16,417 bases of DNA from an uncultured Eubacterium sp. (GTDB taxonomy: Bacteria; Bacillota; Clostridia; Lachnospirales; Lachnospiraceae), in the NCBI GenBank assembly GCA_900552795.1, contig USBB01000042.1, positions 1-16,417 on the forward strand, read 5' to 3'. A program made the translations under genes and the position numbers. The notes under the pieces are model-generated. The model was not told the origin of the DNA, did not search any database, and saw only the letters and a program-made list of their open reading frames with translations. Below are positions 1-6,523 of this stretch, piece by piece (position 1 is the first letter of the stretch; each line of letters begins with the position of its first letter).

Positions 1-1
1 T

Positions 2-976
2 CACTATGCTCACGTTGACTGTCCAGGACATGCTGACTATGTAAAGAACATGATCACAGGTGCAGCTCAGATGGACGGAGCTATTCTCGTTGTTGCTTCT
101 TCTGACGGTCCTATGGCTCAGACTAAGGAGCATCTGCTTCTTGCTCGTCAGGTTGGCGTTCCATATATCGTAGTATTTATGAACAAGGCTGATCAGGTTG
201 ATGACCCTGAGCTTCTTGAGCTTGTTGAAATGGATATCAGAGCTACTTTAGATGAATATGAATTCCCAGGCGACGATACTCCTATCATTAAGGGTTCAGC
301 TCTTGCCGCTTTGAATGCTCCTGATGATATCAACGATCCAGCATACGCTCCTATTATTGAGCTTATGGATGCCGTTGATTCATATATTCCAACTCCTGAG
401 CGTAAGGCAGATCTTCCTTTCCTTATGCCTATTGAAGATACTATGACAATTTCCGGTCGTGGTACTGTTGTTACAGGCAGAGTTGAAAGAGGACAGCTTA
501 AGGTTGGCGATGAAATTGAAATCGTTGGTCTTAAGGAAGAAAAGGATAAGACAGTTGTAACTGGTATCGAAATGTTCAGAAAGCTTCTTGATGAAGCTCA
601 GGCTGGTGATAACATTGGTGCTCTTTTAAGAGGTATCAACAGAGACCAGATCGAAAGAGGTCAGGTTCTTGCTAAACCAGGTTCAGTAACATGCCATAAG
701 AAATTTACAGCTCAGGTTTACGTATTAACAAAAGATGAAGGTGGACGTCATACACCTTTCTTCAACAACTACAGACCACAGTTCTACTTCAGAACAACTG
801 ACGTAACTGGTGTTTGTGAACTTCCAGCAGGCGTTGAAATGTGCATGCCTGGTGATAACGTAGAAATGACAGTAGAACTTATCCATAGAGTAGCTATGGA
901 GCAGGGCTTACGTTTCGCTATCCGTGAGGGTGGTAGAACAGTTGGTTCTGGTGCTGTTGCTTCAATCATCGAGTAA
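2..976 (+). CDS. tuf: Elongation factor Tu, 5'-truncated by the window edge
   Basis: This is the GTPase that carries aminoacyl-tRNA to the ribosomal A site in the cytoplasm. The reading frame is open from base 2 and begins in the G3 region (HVDCPGHADYVKNM), followed by the G4 motif NKAD and the G5-type motif GSAL. Domain 2 follows (SGRGTVVTGRVERG), then domain 3, ending in GGRTVGSG and IIE. 324 codons are visible. EF-Tu is usually about 395-400 residues, so roughly 70 N-terminal residues, including the P-loop and switch I, lie outside the window. The internal ATG at base 50 is not a real start, because conserved EF-Tu sequence continues upstream of it. Codon use is more restricted than in the neighbours, as expected for a highly expressed gene. 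A terminator follows closely, so tuf ends its transcription unit. Identification is certain. Confidence 0.98.
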   Translation, partial: HYAHVDCPGHADYVKNMITGAAQMDGAILVVASSDGPMAQTKEHLLLARQVGVPYIVVFMNKADQVDDPELLELVEMDIRATLDEYEFPGDDTPIIKGSALAALNAPDDINDPAYAPIIELMDAVDSYIPTPERKADLPFLMPIEDTMTISGRGTVVTGRVERGQLKVGDEIEIVGLKEEKDKTVVTGIEMFRKLLDEAQAGDNIGALLRGINRDQIERGQVLAKPGSVTCHKKFTAQVYVLTKDEGGRHTPFFNNYRPQFYFRTTDVTGVCELPAGVEMCMPGDNVEMTVELIHRVAMEQGLRFAIREGGRTVGSGAVASIIE

Positions 977-1011
977 TTATTTAATATAATTAGATTAGAT
1001 TAGTAAACAAA

Positions 1012-1043
1012 AAGCTCCCAGGGGTTTCCTTGGGGGTTTTTTT
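1012..1043 (+). terminator. Rho-independent terminator after tuf
   Basis: A GC-rich stem pairs CTCCCAGG with CCTTGGGGG, with one bulged U and one G-U pair. It is followed directly by a run of seven T. It lies about 40 bases after the tuf stop, which fits intrinsic termination of the tuf transcript. Confidence 0.85.
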
Positions 1044-1045
1044 AT

Positions 1046-1087
1046 TTACATAGGAAAATTCTTTTGGCTCCTATGTAATAGTATAAA
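1046..1087 (+). promoter_or_regulatory. Candidate promoter and overlapping inverted repeat upstream of the cysteine desulfidase gene
   Basis: A perfect 10-bp inverted repeat, TTACATAGGA (1046-1055) and TCCTATGTAA (1069-1078), has a 13-base spacer. The right arm overlaps the spacer of a candidate promoter with -10 TATAAA (1082-1087) and a poor -35 TTCTTT (1059-1064). No T-run follows the repeat, so it does not look like a plus-strand terminator. It may be an operator controlling the gene at 1167. The repeat is seen directly; the promoter and operator roles are inferred. Confidence 0.4.
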
Positions 1088-1166
1088 ATGGTGATTATCA
1101 GCAAGCAGAAGTGATGTGAAGAAGCAAATATATTGTACGCAAGAAGCAGTGAAGGAATGAGGAAAA

Positions 1167-2444
1167 ATGGAAAAGACCGATATAAAATACCAAAATTATT
1201 TACAGATATTAAAAGAAGAGCTTGTTCCGGCTATGGGTTGTACGGAACCTATTGCGATTGCTTATGGAGCGGCTAAAGCAAGAGAAACGCTTGGAGGATT
1301 GCCGACAAAAGTTATAGTTGAGGTCAGCGGCAATATTATAAAAAATGTAAAGAGTGTAGTTGTTCCGAACACAAACGGATTAAAAGGAATAGAGGCGGCA
1401 GTTGCGGCAGGAATTGTTGCAGGAACTTCTGAGAGAATTTTAGAGGTAATAGCAGATGTGACACCAAATCAGAAAGAGCAGATTAAAAAATATCTCGAAA
1501 ACGTGCCGATACAGGTAAGTAGTGCAGATACGGAAGAAATTTTTGATATTATATTGACTCTTTGGAATGGCGAAGAATTTGTAAAATTAAGAATAAGCAG
1601 GTATCACACGAATATTGTATATCTTGAAAAGAACGGAAAAATTTTGTACGAGGCAGGTACGGTTTGTGCACAGGAGCCGGGGCTTTCGGATAGAAGTCTG
1701 TTAAATGTAAAGGATATAGTTGAGTTTGCAGATATGGTTGATATTAGAGATGTCCGCGAAATAATTATGCGGCAGGTTGAATATAATTCAGCTATTGCAG
1801 AGGAGGGGCTGCGCGGCAGTTATGGCGCAAATATTGGCAGGGTTTTGCTTGATACATATGGAGATGATGTTAAAGTAAGAGCAAGGGCAAAAGCTGCAGC
1901 AGGTTCTGATGCACGTATGAGTGGATGTGAACTTCCGGTTATAATAGTTTCGGGAAGCGGAAATCAGGGAATGACAGCATCACTGCCGGTAATTGAATAT
2001 GCAAAAGAATTGAATGTGACTGAGGAGGAAATGATCAGGGCACTTGTAGTGTCAAATCTTATTACTATTCATCAGAAAACAGGAATAGGGCGATTGTCCG
2101 CATATTGCGGAGCGGTAAGTGCTGGTGCGGGCAGTGCGACCGGAATAGCATATTTATTTGGAGGCCGTTTTGAGGAAATCAGTCATACACTTGTGAATGC
2201 GCTTGCGATAGTATCCGGAATTGTTTGTGACGGAGCGAAAGCATCATGCGCAGGAAAAATTGCATCGGCAGTGGATGCAGGAATTATCGGATACTATATG
2301 TATAAAAACGGACATCAGTTTTTTGGCGGTGACGGAATTATCAAAAAGGGCGTTGAAAATACGATAGAGAGCGTTGGGCGACTCGGCAAGGAAGGAATGA
2401 AAGAGACAGATAAAGAGATTATAAATATTATGATTAACAGATAA
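1167..2444 (+). CDS. cyuA: L-cysteine desulfidase (CyuA/CdsB family, [4Fe-4S])
   Basis: The 425-residue product matches the UPF0597/L-cysteine desulfidase family. These cytoplasmic enzymes use an oxygen-labile [4Fe-4S] cluster to split L-cysteine into pyruvate, ammonia and sulfide. The N-terminal motif PAMGCTEP places a cysteine at residue 25, and the C-terminal half has YCGAVSAGAG (Cys314) and GIVCDGAKASC (Cys354, Cys361). Cys25, Cys314 and Cys354 match the family's three cluster ligands in order, and the last two are 40 residues apart, as I recall for the archaeal enzyme. Glycine-rich motifs such as SGSGNQG (262-268) are also typical. The start has a GAGG ribosome site at 1159-1162. It stands alone, with a terminator before and after, and no cysteine transporter is adjacent. 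Older annotations call this family an L-serine dehydratase alpha subunit-like protein. Confidence 0.9.
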   Translation: MEKTDIKYQNYLQILKEELVPAMGCTEPIAIAYGAAKARETLGGLPTKVIVEVSGNIIKNVKSVVVPNTNGLKGIEAAVAAGIVAGTSERILEVIADVTPNQKEQIKKYLENVPIQVSSADTEEIFDIILTLWNGEEFVKLRISRYHTNIVYLEKNGKILYEAGTVCAQEPGLSDRSLLNVKDIVEFADMVDIRDVREIIMRQVEYNSAIAEEGLRGSYGANIGRVLLDTYGDDVKVRARAKAAAGSDARMSGCELPVIIVSGSGNQGMTASLPVIEYAKELNVTEEEMIRALVVSNLITIHQKTGIGRLSAYCGAVSAGAGSATGIAYLFGGRFEEISHTLVNALAIVSGIVCDGAKASCAGKIASAVDAGIIGYYMYKNGHQFFGGDGIIKKGVENTIESVGRLGKEGMKETDKEIINIMINR

Positions 2445-2477
2445 AACATAATTTTTCAAAAAATATTTGAGGTAAGG

Positions 2478-2517
2478 AACTGTATTTGCACTAAAAAAGT
2501 GTGAATACAGTTTTTTT
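2478..2517 (+). terminator. Rho-independent terminator after cyuA
   Basis: A 15-bp stem pairs AACTGTATTTGCACT (2478-2492) with AGTGTGAATACAGTT (2498-2512) around an AAAAA loop. Two G-U pairs are the only irregularities. The 3' arm runs into seven T. The cyuA stop codon lies about 35 bases upstream. Confidence 0.93.
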
Positions 2518-2765
2518 ATAAATAAACAGGCAATTTCTGTGAAAAAATCGTATTAAATATTGAGAGGCTCTATTAGTAAATTTTACTAAATTTCTTAAAT
2601 ATCATAAATGCTAAAATTGTATTAAAATTTACCAATCACGTTATATGTGAGCCGTTCACGTTAGAGGTATTGAATTTTGAAGAATTAATTGTTAATTTAT
2701 AATTGAAAGTAAAGATAATAATGGTAAACTTGTTGATTAGTATTATGGTTAAGGTACAAAGGGGG

Positions 2766-2864
2766 ATGTTATGCAGAGAGAAGAATTTAGTAATTAAGAG
2801 CCATCATAGACTGTTTTATTCAGCAGAAGAGTGTTATGATAATGCGTATTTGAGCGAAGATTAA
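2766..2864 (+). CDS. Possible 32-residue leader ORF, doubtful
   Basis: An ATG directly after an AAAGGGGG stretch opens a 32-codon frame that ends in TAA. The protein begins MLCREKNL and ends AYLSED. The Shine-Dalgarno-like sequence is too close to this ATG, and fits better an out-of-frame ATG at 2771 that gives only eight codons (MQREEFSN). No family is recognised. It lies in the presumed leader between the candidate promoter and the lipoprotein gene, so either frame could be a regulatory upstream ORF. It could equally be chance; the evidence is weak. Confidence 0.2.
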   Translation: MLCREKNLVIKSHHRLFYSAEECYDNAYLSED

Positions 2865-2876
2865 TTAATATTAAAC

Positions 2877-2909
2877 GTACATATCAGGTTATATAAGCCT
2901 GATATGTAC
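2877..2909 (+). promoter_or_regulatory. Perfect 12-bp hairpin just upstream of the lipoprotein ribosome site
   Basis: GTACATATCAGG (2877-2888) and CCTGATATGTAC (2898-2909) pair perfectly around a nine-base loop. There is no T-run behind it. It ends 12 bases before the AGGGAGGG ribosome site, so it could be an operator, an mRNA-stabilising structure or a translation control element. Confidence 0.55.
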
Positions 2910-2937
2910 CATAGCGAAGTAGGGAGGGATGATATCT

Positions 2938-3474
2938 ATGAAAAAAATTATTACATGTATAATGTTATTTGTAATTCTTTCGGTTGCCTGTATTTCGTGC
3001 GGCAAGTCAGATGATAAGCAGGAAGATCAGAAATTGACAGAGCCTGTATATGAGACATCAAGCGTCAGTGGAACAGAAATAAAAGATGAATTGGAGATAG
3101 TGGATGGGTGGGTAGTAAAACCTGTTATGATTGATGGAAATACGGAGCATGTATATTATCCTTATATAGAGAATAAGAAAAAAGGCGTAATGTATTATGA
3201 AGATAATATGTATAATGACAATTTAAGAGAACCGTATGCGACTGTAAATTGTCCAAAGGGCTGTAAATATTTAGAAGACCAGGCCATCGGAATGTCAAGG
3301 GCGAGTTCTTCACAGCCTAAGCTTGGATACAATAAGGATGAGGATTTAAAAGAGGTTACTAAAAATCCGCTGCAGCTTGAATTTGAGGGAACAGAGGTTT
3401 ATAGCGATGGAAATATTGCTTTTGATGAGAATGGCCGTCCTATCATAGACAATGATGAAAAAAAGATATGCTAA
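2938..3474 (+). CDS. Putative lipoprotein, N-terminal part (zero frame)
   Basis: The product starts MKKIITCIMLFVILSVACISCGKSDD: two lysines, a hydrophobic stretch and a cysteine in a lipobox-like setting (CISC followed by G). It is therefore probably a membrane-anchored surface lipoprotein. I prefer ATG 2938 over ATG 2929, because the ribosome site AGGGAGGG (2921-2928) abuts 2929 but is well spaced for 2938. After the signal come an acidic linker and a soluble part rich in Tyr, Asp and Glu (for example HVYYPYIENKKKG). No named domain is recognised. The frame stops at 3472 within a few codons of an A-rich slippery heptamer, and an overlapping frame continues at 3468. The two frames together would give a lipoprotein of about 320 residues. 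It is the first gene of the cluster with two permeases and an ATPase, so it may be an accessory or substrate-binding subunit. Confidence 0.75.
   Translation: MKKIITCIMLFVILSVACISCGKSDDKQEDQKLTEPVYETSSVSGTEIKDELEIVDGWVVKPVMIDGNTEHVYYPYIENKKKGVMYYEDNMYNDNLREPYATVNCPKGCKYLEDQAIGMSRASSSQPKLGYNKDEDLKEVTKNPLQLEFEGTEVYSDGNIAFDENGRPIIDNDEKKIC
3459..3465 (+). promoter_or_regulatory. Candidate -1 ribosomal frameshift site, A AAA AAG
   Basis: In the zero frame the codons read GAA AAA AAG ATA TGC TAA, so the heptamer A AAA AAG sits in exactly the X XXY YYZ phase of the dnaX-type slippery site. A -1 slip would continue as GAT ATG CTA ATG and enter the downstream frame without a stop, fusing KK to DMLMKSQ. 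No strong upstream Shine-Dalgarno stimulator is visible, and downstream there is only a weak four-bp stem (CCAG at 3490-3493 with CTGG at 3503-3506). A frameshift mutation or a homopolymer sequencing error explains the same picture. Confidence 0.4.
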
Positions 3475-3899
3475 TGAAAAGTCAGGATGTCCAGGTGTTA
3501 TCGCTGGCTTTATATGAAGATTTTTATGATGAAATACCTCAGCTTACTGTAAAGGTGTATGGCATACCGCAGACGTTGTGGGATAGTGTGCTTGGTTCGG
3601 ATATGAAATTTTCATGGAATGAATATAGTGCATTTAGAGAAAAACTGAATAAAGATAATTTTTCGGAGTGTGGGAAGCTTGCGGAGAAGAAAGTGACAGA
3701 AACAGGCGTATATTACATTGATTATAATGAGTTTGAACAGTCAGGGGATTATGCACAGTATCTGATTTTATTGGAGTTTGATAAATCAATGGAATATACA
3801 TATAGTATTTACGGAAACTGGAGTTATGAAATATCAGATGCCGCGGAATATAATAAGTGGAAACAGGAAAATTCGGATTGGATGATTGATTTAGAATAA
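3468..3899 (+). CDS. Putative lipoprotein, C-terminal part (-1 frame)
   Basis: This 143-codon frame overlaps the end of the previous gene. ATG 3468 precedes the upstream stop, and a second ATG at 3474 overlaps it in a TAATG arrangement. No good ribosome site precedes either, only A-rich sequence. The protein has no signal peptide or membrane segment and looks like the continuation of the upstream lipoprotein: aromatic and acidic, with segments such as QLTVKVYG, TGVYYIDYNEFEQSG and YSIYGNWSYEIS that suggest beta-strands. No domain is recognised. Three readings are possible: it is made only by -1 frameshifting at 3459-3465, it is reinitiated by translational coupling, or the gene is broken. A secreted-looking domain without its own signal argues against it being an independent cytoplasmic protein. 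The next gene starts 20 bases downstream. Confidence 0.65.
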   Translation: MLMKSQDVQVLSLALYEDFYDEIPQLTVKVYGIPQTLWDSVLGSDMKFSWNEYSAFREKLNKDNFSECGKLAEKKVTETGVYYIDYNEFEQSGDYAQYLILLEFDKSMEYTYSIYGNWSYEISDAAEYNKWKQENSDWMIDLE

Positions 3900-3919
3900 A
3901 ATTAACGAGAGGTAATGAT

Positions 3920-5158
3920 ATGCGATGGTATAATAAGATTAAACTTATATACAGAATGGCAGTGAGAAGATTTTTTATAACAATGCTCCTTTTGTGCATA
4001 AACTTCGTTTCCTTTTACATGGTAGATACTGTAGCAACGTCTTATTACAGCGATGAATATGCAATACGCAGAATGACAAATATGTTTAATGAAGATCCGT
4101 ATTGTGTAAATTATATAAAAATAGTCGGCACTAACATTAACAGGGCTTCGGCTCAAAAAATGAGCGGTTATGTAAAGACTGTTGATGAAGTTAAATATTG
4201 TGGATTTTTTAACAGTGGAACGAGCAACGATTTAATAGAGGGAGAGCAGGTAAATATAGTAATAAGCGATATTGCGCTTATGAATATGGGAAATCTTAAG
4301 CTGACAGAGGAGCACAGAGAAGTTGTAGAGAATGTAAAGGATGGATATCAGCCTGTTTTGTTAGGCAGCAATTATAAGGGAAAAGTTCAGGTGGGAGACA
4401 TTTTTACGCTTTCAATAACGAAAGAAAATGATTGTGTCGTTGCCGGATTTTTAAGTAGAGGAGCAGCATGGCCAAAAAGAGGAAGGTTGTTTAATCAGGC
4501 ATCCAACTTTGATAGCTATAATCTTGATAATTCGGGCATTCTTCTTACTAAAAATTATGAGGATTATGATACGTCGGCTATAGAAGATTCTGCATTTGAA
4601 TTTTATTATGTGACGGACAGGGACGAAAATGATACTGTGAGGCAGAAAATCATAGATTATGCCACAGAAAATAAGATAAGTGTCGGCATAGTCAATGAGG
4701 GAGAACAGATACAGCAGGAAAAAGAAAATAATAATTTTACAAATGACAAAGCTTTTGTTGTGACGATACTGCTGCTTCTGCTTTCATTATTGTCAATGAC
4801 TACGTCTTCGGTAGTATATTGTATGCTGAATAAGAAAAATTACGGAGTTATGATAGTCAGCGGTATGAAAAAGCGGGAAATAGCAGCTCTTACCGGTGTT
4901 TATAATACAGGATTATTTGTGGTATCCGCATTGATGGCGTGGATAGTAAGACAGTATGAAATATTTGGAAAACTAATTCCCGTAAGAGACAAGTATACCA
5001 CAGAATTGTTGTATTTAAAGGATGCTGTGACACATATGCAGGTTATGCCGATGATATTTATTTGCATGATAATTGTTATGATTATAATAGTCTCTGTGGT
5101 ACCGGCTGTGCTTATAAGCAGAATGGCTCCGGTAGAAATGCTGTATGAAAGAGAATAG
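3920..5158 (+). CDS. FtsX/MacB-like ABC transporter permease 1
   Basis: The 412-residue membrane protein has the FtsX/MacB layout. One N-terminal membrane segment (about 18-36) is followed by a large outside domain, then three C-terminal membrane segments (about 277-302, 324-342 and 376-398). The cytoplasmic loop after the second segment reads NYGVMIVSGMKKREIAAL, which matches the family's coupling-region style. The end, RMAPVEMLYERE, resembles the usual FtsX C-terminal tail (P-x-E-x-L). A GAGAGG site (3907-3912) supports ATG 3920. Such permeases do not form a classical channel. They transmit ATPase movement to outside domains for lipoprotein or peptide handling, antibiotic resistance or cell-wall enzyme control. 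The gene follows the lipoprotein by 20 bases and runs into the second permease with 13 bases between stop and start. The substrate cannot be told from sequence. Confidence 0.85.
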   Translation: MRWYNKIKLIYRMAVRRFFITMLLLCINFVSFYMVDTVATSYYSDEYAIRRMTNMFNEDPYCVNYIKIVGTNINRASAQKMSGYVKTVDEVKYCGFFNSGTSNDLIEGEQVNIVISDIALMNMGNLKLTEEHREVVENVKDGYQPVLLGSNYKGKVQVGDIFTLSITKENDCVVAGFLSRGAAWPKRGRLFNQASNFDSYNLDNSGILLTKNYEDYDTSAIEDSAFEFYYVTDRDENDTVRQKIIDYATENKISVGIVNEGEQIQQEKENNNFTNDKAFVVTILLLLLSLLSMTTSSVVYCMLNKKNYGVMIVSGMKKREIAALTGVYNTGLFVVSALMAWIVRQYEIFGKLIPVRDKYTTELLYLKDAVTHMQVMPMIFICMIIVMIIIVSVVPAVLISRMAPVEMLYERE

Positions 5159-5171
5159 TCAGGAGGTGTCA

Positions 5172-6278
5172 ATGTATATAAAGCAGATGTTTAGAAAAAT
5201 ATTCAGATATAAGCTCACGTCTATATTTTTCCTGATTGGACAGCTGATAGTGTACGGAACGATATTCGGTGCGTTGGGGATATATAATAAAGCTTATGAT
5301 AAAGAGACGGACAGGCTGAATTCAATTTATGAAAGCTGTATTCAGTTAGATGTTGTGACATCAAAAAAGATAGACATATTTTCGTATTTGCCGACAAATG
5401 TTGATACGGGAAATATGACGCTTAAGGGAAGATTGTCACTCGGTATACAGGAATTAGGCACTTCGATGAGGTGTGAGATGATACTTAAAGCCAATGAGCC
5501 CTTAAATTACAAGCTTCTATCAGGCAGACTCCCGGGGGATGCACCGGATGATGCAGGTAAAAATCTTGTTGCAGCAGGTATTAATAAAGTTAAAGAAGCA
5601 ACAGAAAAAGACGGTAAAAAATATCTGACTATAGAGGGTGAAGTTTATGAAGTGGTTGGAGTTTTAGGTAGTGAAAAATCGGATTATTGGGACAATACGG
5701 TTGTATTGAATCTGAATTGTATCGGGGAAAATACGCTTAAATCTATTATGACAAAACAGGAATATGTAATAGAACTTGGAAGCAATAACGGTGAATTGGA
5801 TAAAACATATTCTGCTGTGTATGGTAATATAAAAAGTGTTGACTCAGACGCAGTTATAAACGCTACAAAAATAAACTCAACAGGTGAAAGTACAATAGAG
5901 AATACTTTGGCGAGAGAAAATATAAGAGTGAATGTAATCGCTTATTTTTTCTGTGTATTGAATTGTATGATAATGTCTGAATTTTGGATGATTCAGCGCA
6001 GAAAGGAATTTGCAATAAAAAAGGCATTCGGAATGAGCAATATAAGAATTATAGGTCAGATTGCCGCGAGTGTGGCTGTGCTTGGAGTTGTAGCGTTTAT
6101 AATTTTTATTGCGGGATTTTTGATATTAAAAATCTTTCCTGCAACAAACGTACCGGACATATCATTTTCAATAAATTCATTGCTTATAGCTGTATCTTCT
6201 ATATTAATTACATTTATTGTGACAATGATTTATCCGGTATATAAAATTATAAAATTTGACCCGGCAGAGCAGATTTGA
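5172..6278 (+). CDS. FtsX/MacB-like ABC transporter permease 2
   Basis: The start is ATG 5172 (MYIKQMFRKIFRYK), five bases after a perfect AGGAGG at 5161-5166. An in-frame ATG at 5145 inside the previous gene has no ribosome site. The 368-residue product again has one N-terminal membrane segment (about 17-36), an outside domain of about 220 residues and a C-terminal bundle of three segments. Between them lies a QRRKEFAIKKAFGMSN loop, the typical FtsX-family cytoplasmic motif, and the end is KFDPAEQI. It differs clearly in sequence from permease 1, so the pair is likely to form a heterodimer. Neither this gene nor its partner carries an ATP-binding domain; the ATPase gene lies 245 bases downstream behind a repeat element. 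Confidence 0.85.
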   Translation: MYIKQMFRKIFRYKLTSIFFLIGQLIVYGTIFGALGIYNKAYDKETDRLNSIYESCIQLDVVTSKKIDIFSYLPTNVDTGNMTLKGRLSLGIQELGTSMRCEMILKANEPLNYKLLSGRLPGDAPDDAGKNLVAAGINKVKEATEKDGKKYLTIEGEVYEVVGVLGSEKSDYWDNTVVLNLNCIGENTLKSIMTKQEYVIELGSNNGELDKTYSAVYGNIKSVDSDAVINATKINSTGESTIENTLARENIRVNVIAYFFCVLNCMIMSEFWMIQRRKEFAIKKAFGMSNIRIIGQIAASVAVLGVVAFIIFIAGFLILKIFPATNVPDISFSINSLLIAVSSILITFIVTMIYPVYKIIKFDPAEQI

Positions 6279-6296
6279 CATACATGCAGTTGTGTA

Positions 6297-6521
6297 TGCG
6301 GAATAGGGGGATTAGTGTGAAAAATCATGTTGATACGATGATTTTTCACACAGCTATTTGTGTCGCAGGCGCCACGAAGTAGCTTTTATCGCAGAGGAAA
6401 ATGTGGATATTCGCAATTCGCTTTGCTGCTTGTGAATGAATATCATCATGCAAGGCATTCTGATATTCAGATTTGCCTCGCGATTCCTCCGACGCAAGTG
6501 CGTCTGCGGAATAGGGGATTA
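6297..6521 (+). repeat. Structured, direct-repeat-flanked element between permease 2 and the ATPase gene (MITE-like)
   Basis: The sequence TGCGGAATAGGGG(G)ATTA occurs at 6297-6314 and again at 6505-6521, one base different in length, and brackets about 190 bases. Inside is a perfect 14-bp hairpin, GTGTGAAAAATCAT (6315-6328) with ATGATTTTTCACAC (6338-6351). Further dyads follow: GATATTC...GAATATC, AGGCA..CTGA/TCAG..TGCCT and GACGC/GCGTC. Base composition is less AT-rich than the flanks. No transposase or convincing ORF is present. The layout resembles a miniature inserted repeat with a duplicated target, and the downstream copy supplies the GGGG ribosome-site sequence of the ATPase gene. The direct repeat and dyads are seen; mobility is inferred. 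Confidence 0.55.
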
Positions 6522-6523
6522 TT

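Larger units (their letters stand above)
2518..2937 (+). promoter_or_regulatory. Regulatory intergenic region upstream of the ABC/lipoprotein cluster
   Basis: This AT-rich stretch carries several separate elements. They are a 17-base palindrome with arms TTAGTAAA and TTTACTAA (2573-2589), and two direct copies of TCACGTTA 20 bases apart (2636-2643, 2656-2663). The first copy also opens a TCAC-N7-GTGA dyad. A perfect -10 TATAAT lies at 2698-2703, with a weak -35 TTTTGA at 2675-2680 and a 17-base spacer. A hairpin sits at 2877-2909. The direct repeats end 11 bases before the -35, a usual activator position. A leader of roughly 225 bases would separate this promoter from the lipoprotein start. 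Elements are seen; functions are inferred. Confidence 0.5.

Noticed and set aside
5145..5171. Upstream ATG for permease 2
   Set aside because: It lies in the end of permease 1 with no ribosome site, while ATG 5172 has a perfect AGGAGG five bases ahead.
6317..6382. GTG-started 21-codon ORF after GAATAGGGGG inside the repeat element
   Set aside because: The frame runs straight through the 14-bp hairpin arms and stops soon after; the ribosome-site-like bases are part of the direct repeat. It is more likely a by-product of the element.
6297..6521. CRISPR array or full insertion sequence
   Set aside because: Only two direct-repeat copies with one spacer-like interval and no transposase frame; neither class is met.
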